Positions 1-5,986 of a DNA stretch of 6,152 nt are shown here, piece by piece. The position numbers were made by a program, and so were the translations under genes. Every line of letters begins with the position of its first letter. The first letter of the stretch is position 1. The DNA is from Gammaproteobacteria bacterium (lineage in GTDB: Bacteria; Pseudomonadota; Gammaproteobacteria; UBA6429; Thiohalophilaceae). The DNA is taken from positions 1 through 6,152 of the forward strand of contig JAUVGM010000153.1 in assembly GCA_030593785.1 (NCBI GenBank), read 5' to 3'. The notes beneath the pieces are model-generated. The model saw only the letters and a list, made by a program, of their open reading frames with translations. It was not told where the DNA came from and made no database searches.

Positions 1-84
1 TTTGACTCGCGTTTACAGGACTTTGTGCCCAAAGCTGTTGCCGAAGCAGCTGTTGATACTGGTGTTGCAAAAGATCGGGAATGA
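1..84 (+). CDS. C-terminal end of a probable malic enzyme (5' partial)
   Basis: An open frame enters from the left edge and ends at the TGA at 82-84, giving 27 residues. The fragment has the pattern FDSRL...PKAVAEAAVDTGVA. This resembles the C-terminal helix of the NAD(P)-binding domain of malic enzymes, where an [FL]D.RL..[IV].PAVA.AA..[ST]GVA pattern is common. Malic enzyme converts malate to pyruvate and CO2 while reducing NAD(P)+, in the cytoplasm. Context supports the call, because a malic enzyme gene lies beside ponA and pilM in Pseudomonas (established knowledge, from memory). The fragment is too short to show catalytic residues or cofactor preference, so no gene symbol is given. It converges on the next gene, with 26 bases between the two stop codons. 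Confidence 0.6.
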   Translation, partial: FDSRLQDFVPKAVAEAAVDTGVAKDRE

Positions 85-93
85 AATATTAAA

Positions 94-120
94 CAGTCAT
101 TAATATAAAGTTAATGACTG
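94..120. terminator. Hairpin between convergent genes, probable terminator
   Basis: A perfect 10-bp inverted repeat (CAGTCATTAA at 94-103 and TTAATGACTG at 111-120) encloses a 7-base loop. On the - strand the stem is followed by a T-rich run (the complement of 84-93), so the hairpin fits an intrinsic terminator for the unknown gene and mrcA. On the + strand it is followed by CTTTGATGTA, a poor U-tract, so termination of the malic enzyme transcript may be weaker. The stem is mostly A/T with few G/C pairs, so it is only moderately stable. The TAA stop of the - strand gene (111-113) and its last codons form one arm. Confidence 0.6.
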
Positions 121-716
121 CTTTGATGTAACAGTTCTTCGACTTCAGTGACATCTGCCCGTCTCATTACTTTGCCATCTACAGGACTTAATGGGATTTG
201 TTTTTGCTTAGGTAGGAAAACAGTTAACTCAACATGAGTATCATCTACAATAAACTCATACGTTGAATAATTTTGAAACTGATCAACACCTATTCTTAAA
301 CGTCGCTCACCAAGTTCATGAGGTATTTTTTTATCTTGTAAATAAAAACCGATGCTTTCCACTGTATCTGAAAAAAGGTGGAGACGTATTACAGAATGCT
401 CATCGGCGGTGCCACTCAAAACGCTACCGACTAATCTCGGGTGAAAGTCGTTTAGGAAATGCATCGCTTCTATAGAAACCTGACGTAAATGTTGTAAATT
501 TTCAGGCTGACTACTTGCACGAAATAATCGCTGATATTCTACTAAAGCAGATTCTATTTCAGAATTACTTGGTAAACTTTTTGTATCAGCAGCTCCAAGC
601 TGTTGCGCTGCTTTTTGTTTTGCTGATTGAAAATCGCGAGTACCACTTTCCAGTAATATTTGTGCGGCTCGCTGCGCCAGATGCTGGCGCATATGATCAT
701 GATCGCGTTGCGACAT
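111..716 (-). CDS. Conserved-type hypothetical protein with a degenerate nucleotidyltransferase-like motif
   Basis: This 201-residue soluble protein has no signal peptide or membrane segment; its function is unknown. Residues 5-85 look helical and charged. Residues 97-112 read GSVLSGTADEHSVIRL, which aligns without gaps to the nucleotidyltransferase signature GS-x3-G-x5-S-D-I-D-L. Both metal-binding Asp positions are changed (V109 and R111). Strand-like segments follow (HLF at 113-115, VELTVF at 162-167), where E163 could sit near the third acidic position, then a SPVDGKVMRRA motif (177-187) typical of a conserved tail. I believe similar short proteins occur near cell-wall or housekeeping genes in proteobacteria, but I cannot verify this. 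The ATG start has an AAGG Shine-Dalgarno (complement of 726-729) 9 bases upstream. The gene lies 31 bases after mrcA on the same strand with no terminator visible between, so it is probably co-transcribed with it. A catalytically inactive or non-canonical nucleotide-binding role is inference. Confidence 0.85.
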   Translation of the reverse strand: MSQRDHDHMRQHLAQRAAQILLESGTRDFQSAKQKAAQQLGAADTKSLPSNSEIESALVEYQRLFRASSQPENLQHLRQVSIEAMHFLNDFHPRLVGSVLSGTADEHSVIRLHLFSDTVESIGFYLQDKKIPHELGERRLRIGVDQFQNYSTYEFIVDDTHVELTVFLPKQKQIPLSPVDGKVMRRADVTEVEELLHQSSH

Positions 717-747
717 ACGAGAAAACCTTTTTCAAATTATTATTCGA

Positions 748-3408
748 TTAAAAAATATCTTCTGTTATATCTGCAGGTCTTGCTTCAGTCGTAACATCCG
801 TTTGTTCATTATCAATAAATTCTGTTTGCTCAGTCGGCACCTGATCTGCAAGGAAAAACTCAAAAATTGCATCTTTCGTTTTCGCATTGGCCAACTGCCC
901 GGTCATCGGATCGATTCGAACGGAAACTAAACCGGGAGGTTGCTCAAGCTCTTTTTCTTCAATACCCGCTAAGGCATCACGCATGTAATCTACCCACATC
1001 GGTAAAGCGGCTCGCGCACCGGTTTCTCGATCACCCAATGGCCGCGGAGTATCAAAACCTACCCATGCAATCGTCGCTAAATCCGCATTGAAACCTGTAA
1101 ACCAGGCATCGCGTTGCTCATTAGTTGTTCCCGTTTTCCCCGCTAAATCTTTGCGTCCAATAACTAAAGCACGACGACCCGTTCCAAAACGAATGACATC
1201 TCTCATCATAGTGTTAATCAAAAATGCCGTTTGTGGCGATAATATCTGTTCTGCTAACTTTAATGGCGCGGGTCCCTGGTTAACTTCTAAACGTTCCTGC
1301 TCATCCATTAAAGAAAGAAACGATTCACTTAAATCAGGTGGTAACACGGATAACGCCGCAGCGACTTTTTCTTTCCTGGAATTTTCATTTTTCTGTTTTT
1401 CTTTATCTTCTCCATCATCTAAAGAAGACTCTTCTTTTCGACATGCACGACAAACTTGTGCAGGTTGCTCCATGAAAATGATTTTATCTTTTGCACCAAC
1501 AATATAATCAATCAAATAGGGTTTAACTCGATAACCACCGTTAGCAAATACAGCATAACCATTGGCCAAATCATATGGCGTTAATGAACCACTGCCTAAA
1601 GCAAGCGACAAATTGCGAGGTAACATCTTGCTGGTAAAACCAAATTGCTTGATATAGCGAATTGCATAACCAATCCCGATATCTCTCAACAAACGGATCG
1701 AAACTAAATTACGAGACTTAATAAGAGCCAAACGTAACCGAGTATCACCATAAAATTTTCCACTGTAATTTTCAGGACGCCAGGTATCTTCTAATCCTGG
1801 CGCATCAAATACCACCGGGGCATCGGCAATAATACTGGCCGCGGTATAACCTTTGTCTAAAGCTGCGGTATATATAAAAGGTTTAAAACTTGAACCCGGT
1901 TGGCGTTGAGCTTGAATGGCTCTATTAAATTTACTTTCAAAATAATCAAAACCACCGTTAAGTGCTTCGATTGCTCCGTCTTCCGGAGCTAAAGAAACGA
2001 GAGCACCACCAACTGTTGGTTTTTGTGCCAACCAGCTACATCCCGGTTTTGCTGAAGGAACCGTATAAATAATGTCACCTTCTTTTAAACGCTCATGCGC
2101 TGAAGTCAGCTTAGCCTCGACCGTATTATCATCAACATACGTTCGCGCCCATTCAATATGTTCCCAAGGTAGGTGTACGACCTTATTATCAGCGGTATAG
2201 GCATACGCTTCTTTGTCATTAACCTGAAAAACAAGTGAAGGGATTAGATTGCCAAACGTGGGGATTTTATTTAACTCTTTGCGCCAAATTGTGAATTCAT
2301 CTAATTCCTCAATTTCTGCATTGGTGACAACTGACTTTTCTTTCGCTGCCTTTTCCGGGGCAGCTTGATTTAATACCTTATCAACAGAGGCTTTTTCGGA
2401 GGTTTCTGCTTCTGAATTTAAATCAAAGAATCCTAAATGGCCTCGATAGCCGTGTCGTCTGTCATAACCAAGTAAGGCATTACGTAAAGCATTGTTTGCT
2501 GCACGTTGCCTATCAGCATTCACCGTTGTGTAAACACTATAACCACCGGTGTAAGCTGCAGAACCGTATCGCGCAACCATTTCAGTTCGAACCATCTCTG
2601 CTATATAGGGTGCTTCCAGTTCAATATCCTGCCCATGAACTTTTGCCAAATCGGGGGTTGCAAGTGCAGCTTGATAAACCTCTTCGTCTATATAATCTAA
2701 AATTCGCATGCGACCTAAAACATAATCACGACGAATGAGTGCGCGCTGAGGATTGTTAATGGGGTTATAGCTTGATGGTGCTTTAGGCAAACCTGCCACC
2801 ATGGCGTATTCCGCCACCGTCAATTGATCTATTGCCTTGCCATAATAAACCTGAGTTGCAGCCGAAAAGCCATAAGCACGCTTACCTAGATAAATCTTAT
2901 TCAGGTACAGAGCAAGGATTTCCTCTTTGCTTAAAAAACCTTCTATTTTAAAGGCAAGGAAAATCTCATTCAGTTTACGCAAATATGTCTTTTCACGACT
3001 GAGGAAAAAATTCCTTGCTACCTGCATGGTAATCGTACTGCCACCCTGCCCTTTTTTGCCAGTACGAATTAAATGAATAACCGCGCGTAAAATTCCCTGA
3101 TAATCAACACCGGGATGTTCAAAAAAGCGATCATCTTCCGCGGCCAAAACCGCATTTATTAGATGTTTAGGAAACTCTTCATATTTAAGAGGAGTACGCT
3201 TCATCTCGCCAAACTCGGCGATCAATTCCCCACTTTTGGCGTAAACACGTAAAGGAACCTGTAGTTGCACGTCTTTTAGCGTTTCAATTCCGGGTAATCG
3301 AGGTGTGAGGTATAAATACGCACCTCCAATAAATAAACCCGCTAATAACCCACCAACCAACGTCAAAATACTCAATATTTTGACCGACTTCTTAAAAAAT
3401 GACTTCAT
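748..3408 (-). CDS. mrcA: Penicillin-binding protein 1A, bifunctional peptidoglycan glycosyltransferase/transpeptidase
   Basis: This class A PBP (also called ponA) polymerises lipid II into glycan strands and cross-links them in the periplasm. A short basic cytoplasmic tail and one membrane anchor (about 11-34) come first. The glycosyltransferase domain (GT51, about 55-230) shows EDDRFFEHPG with catalytic E91, GGSTITMQ (122-129), RKLNE (144-148) and ALYLNKIYLG (166-175). An OB-like insert (about 315-450) follows. The transpeptidase domain has SSFK (nucleophile S506, K509), SRN (565-567) and KTGTT (758-762), so both activities look intact. At 886 residues it is slightly long for the family: it carries hydrophilic stretches at 328-372 and 650-685 and an acidic C-terminal tail. 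The second stretch has a CxxC (C653, C656). The ATG is preceded by an in-frame TAG only four codons upstream, and the next Met (69) would lose the anchor, so the start is secure. The Shine-Dalgarno is weak (GGA, 3 bases from the ATG). Confidence 0.97.
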   Translation of the reverse strand: MKSFFKKSVKILSILTLVGGLLAGLFIGGAYLYLTPRLPGIETLKDVQLQVPLRVYAKSGELIAEFGEMKRTPLKYEEFPKHLINAVLAAEDDRFFEHPGVDYQGILRAVIHLIRTGKKGQGGSTITMQVARNFFLSREKTYLRKLNEIFLAFKIEGFLSKEEILALYLNKIYLGKRAYGFSAATQVYYGKAIDQLTVAEYAMVAGLPKAPSSYNPINNPQRALIRRDYVLGRMRILDYIDEEVYQAALATPDLAKVHGQDIELEAPYIAEMVRTEMVARYGSAAYTGGYSVYTTVNADRQRAANNALRNALLGYDRRHGYRGHLGFFDLNSEAETSEKASVDKVLNQAAPEKAAKEKSVVTNAEIEELDEFTIWRKELNKIPTFGNLIPSLVFQVNDKEAYAYTADNKVVHLPWEHIEWARTYVDDNTVEAKLTSAHERLKEGDIIYTVPSAKPGCSWLAQKPTVGGALVSLAPEDGAIEALNGGFDYFESKFNRAIQAQRQPGSSFKPFIYTAALDKGYTAASIIADAPVVFDAPGLEDTWRPENYSGKFYGDTRLRLALIKSRNLVSIRLLRDIGIGYAIRYIKQFGFTSKMLPRNLSLALGSGSLTPYDLANGYAVFANGGYRVKPYLIDYIVGAKDKIIFMEQPAQVCRACRKEESSLDDGEDKEKQKNENSRKEKVAAALSVLPPDLSESFLSLMDEQERLEVNQGPAPLKLAEQILSPQTAFLINTMMRDVIRFGTGRRALVIGRKDLAGKTGTTNEQRDAWFTGFNADLATIAWVGFDTPRPLGDRETGARAALPMWVDYMRDALAGIEEKELEQPPGLVSVRIDPMTGQLANAKTKDAIFEFFLADQVPTEQTEFIDNEQTDVTTEARPADITEDIF

Positions 3409-3428
3409 ACATCCACACTATATTAAGG

Positions 3429-3460
3429 TTGTGCGTGAAAATACCGATATATTCACACAA
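3429..3460 (-). promoter_or_regulatory. Predicted hairpin at the 5' end of the mrcA leader
   Basis: On the - strand TTGTGTGAA (complement of 3452-3460) pairs with TTCACGCACAA (complement of 3429-3439). This gives nine base pairs with a 2-base CG bulge and a 12-base loop. With the -10 box at 3467-3472 the transcript should start near 3460, so the hairpin would form the very 5' end of the mRNA. It could protect the mRNA from 5'-end decay, or be a DNA operator over the start site. Both roles are inference, and a repeat of this size could also arise by chance. Confidence 0.35.
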
Positions 3461-3466
3461 GCGGAA

Positions 3467-3495
3467 ATTATATGGGTTGAATGAAAAGCTGTCAC
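3467..3495 (-). promoter_or_regulatory. Sigma70-type promoter for mrcA and the downstream unknown gene
   Basis: Read on the - strand, the -35 box is GTGACA (complement of 3490-3495, 5 of 6 matches to TTGACA). A spacer of exactly 17 bases follows, then a perfect TATAAT -10 box (complement of 3467-3472). The predicted start is near 3460, giving a leader of about 50 bases before the mrcA ATG. This is the best promoter-like sequence in the divergent region and is correctly oriented for the mrcA operon. Confidence 0.7.
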
Positions 3496-3528
3496 GCCTA
3501 TTTGTATTTTTTCATTAGATGTCCTATA

Positions 3529-3539
3529 GTTGACTCAAC
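3529..3539. repeat. 11-bp palindrome over the pilM -35 box
   Basis: GTTGACTCAAC is a perfect dyad (GTTGA and TCAAC around a central C) that contains the TTGACT -35 hexamer of the pil promoter. A repressor site here would block RNA polymerase, but no regulator can be named and an 11-bp dyad can occur by chance. Confidence 0.3.
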
Positions 3540-3559
3540 AACCTAAAGTATTATATAAA
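3530..3559 (+). promoter_or_regulatory. Sigma70-type promoter for the pilMNOP operon
   Basis: A TTGACT -35 box (3530-3535, 5 of 6 matches) is followed after 18 bases by TATAAA (3554-3559, 5 of 6). An overlapping TATATA at 3552-3557 would give a 16-base spacer. The predicted start is near 3566, leaving an A-rich leader of about 90 bases before pilM. Its -35 box is 34 bases from that of the divergent mrcA promoter. Confidence 0.6.
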
Positions 3560-3657
3560 TAACAACTGTAAGCACATGCAAAATAAAGAAAAAAGCATGC
3601 AACTTAAGAAACAGCTTTAATAACAATTAAGAAGAAAGCAGGCATTGAGATAAAACT

Positions 3658-4728
3658 ATGGGTCTTGGCGATTTATTCAAACAAAAGCAACCGGTCGTAT
3701 TAGGACTGGATATCAGCTCTACCGCAATCAAGTTACTTGAATTGGGGCAGAGTGGTGATCGCATGCGTGTAGAAAGCTATGCCGTTGAACCATTACCTGC
3801 TAATTCCGTTATTGAAAAAAATATTGCCGATGTAGAAGCGGTGGGTGAGGCTATTAAGCGCGCTGTTAAACGTTCTGCATCCCGCACAAAACTTGCTGCT
3901 GTTGCCGTAGCGGGTTCTTCTGTTATTACCAAAATTATTGCCATGCCCGCCTCTCTTTCTGAAGATGAGATGGAGCAACAAATTGAACTCGAAGCGGACC
4001 AGTATATTCCTTATCCTTTAGAAGAAGTAAATTTGGATTTCGAAGTCATTGGCCCTTCTGAAAATGATCCTGAGCGAATTGATGTTTTACTCGCAGCTTC
4101 ACGTAGTGAAAATGTCGATATTCGTATTGCCGCCATTGAACTTGCCGGACTTAAAGCAAAAATAGTCGATGTTGAAGCATATGCAATGGAAAATGCCTTC
4201 TCATTACTTATTCCGCAATTACCTGAGCAAGGTATTGACCAAACTATTGCCGTTATTGATATTGGCGCGACCATGACAACGTTAAACGTCATGCATGATC
4301 GCAAAACCATTTATACCCGCGAACAGGTCTTTGGTGGTAAACAATTAACTGAAGAGATTCAACGTCGCTATGGCCTATCTTATGAAGAAGCCGGCATGGC
4401 CAAGCGTCAGGGTGGTTTACCAGATAATTATGCACCCGAAGTATTAGAACCTTTTAAAGACGCCATGACTCAACAAGTGAGTCGTTCATTACAATTCTTT
4501 TATGGTTCAAGCCAATATAACAACGTTGATCATATTGTGCTGGCTGGTGGTAGTGCCATGATTCCGGGTATTGATGAAATGATTGCGAATAAATTAGGCG
4601 TTCATACATCAGTCGCTAATCCGTTTACCAATATGACATTAGCCTCTCGTGTTAAAGCTCAAAGTTTAAGTAATGATGCTCCTGCTCTCATGATTGCAGC
4701 TGGACTTGCTATGAGGAGTTTTGATTAA
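3658..4728 (+). CDS. pilM: Type IV pilus assembly protein PilM, actin-like ATP-binding protein
   Basis: PilM is a cytoplasmic, actin/FtsA-fold protein that binds ATP and the N-terminal peptide of PilN. It thereby joins the inner-membrane PilN-PilO-PilP alignment complex to the pilus motor. The 356-residue length is normal for the family. Visible signatures are the phosphate-1 loop GLDISSTAIKLLEL (16-29), the SHS2/1C-type segment with EDEMEQQIELEADQYIPYP (102-120), the phosphate-2 strand VIDIGATMT (199-207), FGGKQLTEEI (225-234) and the adenosine motif LAGGSA (295-300). There is no signal or membrane segment. The ATG has only a weak GAG-type ribosome site (3647-3649), 8 bases upstream, but the start matches the family's MGL..LF N-terminus. 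It is the first gene of the operon and its TAA overlaps the pilN ATG by one base, implying coupled translation. Confidence 0.97.
   Translation: MGLGDLFKQKQPVVLGLDISSTAIKLLELGQSGDRMRVESYAVEPLPANSVIEKNIADVEAVGEAIKRAVKRSASRTKLAAVAVAGSSVITKIIAMPASLSEDEMEQQIELEADQYIPYPLEEVNLDFEVIGPSENDPERIDVLLAASRSENVDIRIAAIELAGLKAKIVDVEAYAMENAFSLLIPQLPEQGIDQTIAVIDIGATMTTLNVMHDRKTIYTREQVFGGKQLTEEIQRRYGLSYEEAGMAKRQGGLPDNYAPEVLEPFKDAMTQQVSRSLQFFYGSSQYNNVDHIVLAGGSAMIPGIDEMIANKLGVHTSVANPFTNMTLASRVKAQSLSNDAPALMIAAGLAMRSFD
4714..4718 (+). promoter_or_regulatory. Strong Shine-Dalgarno for pilN inside the end of pilM
   Basis: AGGAG lies 9 bases before the pilN ATG at 4728, within the last codons of pilM. It fixes the pilN start and is the clearest ribosome site in the pil operon. 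Confidence 0.8.
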
Positions 4729-5294
4729 TGGCACATATTAATTTACTCCCATGGCGTGAAGAGAGACGTAAAGAACAACTTCGTCAATTCCTTACTATGC
4801 TTGGCTTGTCAGTTGTCCTTATGCTGCTGGTTATTTTAGCCGTGCATTTACAGTATAGCCGCATGATAAGTGCTCAAGAATCACGTAATAATTTTATGAC
4901 AAGGGAAATTACAGCGGTAGAAAAACAAATTCGCGAAATCAATGCTCTCGCAAAAGAAAAGAAACGCCTACTGGCTAGAATGGAAGTAATCCAACAATTA
5001 CAGCGCAACCGTCCTGGTATTGTTCACTTATTTGAAGAAATGGTGAAGGTGATTCCTGAGGGCGCACATATTAAAAGCCTTACTCAAAAGGGTAAGAGTT
5101 TAACCATTAATGGTATTGCCCAATCTAATGCTCGTGTATCAGCATACATGAGAAATATAGATGGTTCTGACTGGTTAACCAAACCTCAACTTACAATTAT
5201 TGAGAAAAAAGGCAAAAAGAAAAAAAGTGATGGCCGTGACTTTATATTACGCGCTGAACAATTAGCACAACCTAAAAAAGAGACTAAAAAATAG
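4728..5294 (+). CDS. pilN: Type IV pilus inner-membrane assembly protein PilN
   Basis: PilN is a bitopic inner-membrane protein whose cytoplasmic tail docks in PilM and whose periplasmic part forms a heterodimer with PilO. The diagnostic PilM-binding motif INLLPWREERR is at residues 4-14. One membrane segment follows (about 21-42), then a coiled coil (about 50-95) and an alpha/beta periplasmic core (about 100-178) with VIPEGAHIKSL and LTINGIAQSN. The length of 188 residues is typical. The periplasmic part contains a lysine cluster, KKGKKKKS (160-167), and a lysine-rich end, PKKETKK (182-188); the underlying A-rich DNA is at 5205-5226. The start is set by the TAATG overlap with pilM and the AGGAG site. 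Confidence 0.96.
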   Translation: MAHINLLPWREERRKEQLRQFLTMLGLSVVLMLLVILAVHLQYSRMISAQESRNNFMTREITAVEKQIREINALAKEKKRLLARMEVIQQLQRNRPGIVHLFEEMVKVIPEGAHIKSLTQKGKSLTINGIAQSNARVSAYMRNIDGSDWLTKPQLTIIEKKGKKKKSDGRDFILRAEQLAQPKKETKK

Positions 5295-5303
5295 ACATTC
5301 ATT

Positions 5304-5927
5304 ATGGCTGACTTTGATATTAATGATTTAGATCTTAGTAATATTGGTTCCTGGCCTCTGGCAATCAAGGGTGTACTGATTGCAGTTGTTGCGGTTGGTG
5401 TACTTGCACTTGGTTACTTTGTTGATATTCAAGCACAACAAGAAGATCTTGATCGTATCACTATAGAAGAAAAACGATTAAAAGAAGATTTTGAAATTAA
5501 ACAAGCTAAAGCTGCGAATCTGGATGCCTATAAAGCGCAAATGGTTGAAATGGAAGATTCATTTGGCGCCATGATTCGCCAGTTACCAAGTAAAACTGAA
5601 GTTGAAGACTTGCTGGTGGATATTTCACAAACGGGTCTTGCCAGCGGCATTGAATTTCAATTATTCAAACCGTTAAAAGAAAAACATATTGAATTTTACG
5701 CTGAGTTACCCATCACTTTAAAGATGACCGGAACTTATCATCAGTTTGGTGAATTTGTTAGCGGCATTGCGGCCTTACCCCGTATTGTGACACTGGAAAA
5801 TATTTCTATCAAAGGTGGAAAGAAAGGTGATTTAACCATGGATGTGACAGCAAAAACATACCGCTACCTTGATGAAAGTGAAGTTTCAGGAAAACGAAAG
5901 AAGCGTAAAAAACGCAAGAAAAGATAG
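5304..5927 (+). CDS. pilO: Type IV pilus inner-membrane assembly protein PilO
   Basis: PilO is the partner of PilN in the alignment subcomplex and is anchored in the inner membrane with most of its mass in the periplasm. The N-terminal NIGSWPLAIK segment (13-22) is typical of PilO. A membrane segment follows (about 23-40), then a coiled coil (about 42-90) and a ferredoxin-like core. The core includes LPSKTEVEDLLVDIS (94-108), the FKPLKEK loop (121-127) and TGTYHQFGEFVSGIAALPRI (142-161). The 207-residue length is normal. The last 11 residues (197-207) are all Lys or Arg, which I do not recall as a family feature. The gene starts 9 bases after pilN with no clear Shine-Dalgarno, so initiation probably depends on ribosomes finishing pilN. 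Confidence 0.96.
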   Translation: MADFDINDLDLSNIGSWPLAIKGVLIAVVAVGVLALGYFVDIQAQQEDLDRITIEEKRLKEDFEIKQAKAANLDAYKAQMVEMEDSFGAMIRQLPSKTEVEDLLVDISQTGLASGIEFQLFKPLKEKHIEFYAELPITLKMTGTYHQFGEFVSGIAALPRIVTLENISIKGGKKGDLTMDVTAKTYRYLDESEVSGKRKKRKKRKKR

Positions 5928-5970
5928 TTTTATTAGTTAGCTTAAACAAATTTTAATAGAAAATATTGAA

Positions 5971-5976
5971 GTAAGG
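5971..5976 (+). promoter_or_regulatory. Ribosome site that decides the pilP start
   Basis: GTAAGG lies 10 bases before the ATG at 5987 but only 1 base before the in-frame ATG at 5978. The upstream ATG is too close to use this site, so 5987 is preferred. The third candidate ATG, at 6032, has no ribosome site. Confidence 0.6.
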
Positions 5977-5986
5977 CATGAACGAT

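Noticed and set aside
1088..1507. 139-codon + strand open frame.
   Set aside because: It lies antisense to the transpeptidase part of mrcA, with no recognisable domain and biased low-complexity sequence. It is a shadow frame.
2496..2738. Overlapping + strand open frames opposite mrcA.
   Set aside because: They are antisense to well-supported glycosyltransferase-domain coding sequence and have no recognisable domain. They are shadows of mrcA.
3575..3602. CATGCAA direct repeat (3575-3581 and 3596-3602) in the pilM leader.
   Set aside because: Seven bases repeated once in an A-rich leader is within chance expectation, and no known site matches.
3485..3618. AAAGCTGT and ACAGCTTT inverted pair, 8 bases each, in the divergent region.
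   Set aside because: The arms are over 100 bases apart and lie on different transcripts, so no hairpin or obvious operator is likely.
4011..4310. 99-codon - strand open frame within pilM.
   Set aside because: It is antisense to conserved pilM motifs and has no family resemblance. It is a shadow frame.
5205..5227. A-runs in pilN (6, 5 and 7 As) as a programmed -1 frameshift site.
   Set aside because: The codon phase does not place A_AAA_AAG in the zero frame, and the protein reads through to a normal PilN end. Transcriptional slippage is possible but nothing supports it.
5928..5970. Possible terminator or promoter between pilO and pilP.
   Set aside because: The gap is AT-rich, but I see no stable stem with a U-tract and no convincing -35/-10 pair. 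Continuous transcription is the simpler reading.
5978..5980. Upstream ATG as the pilP start.
   Set aside because: It is only 1 base from the GTAAGG ribosome site, which is too close. The ATG at 5987 has workable spacing.
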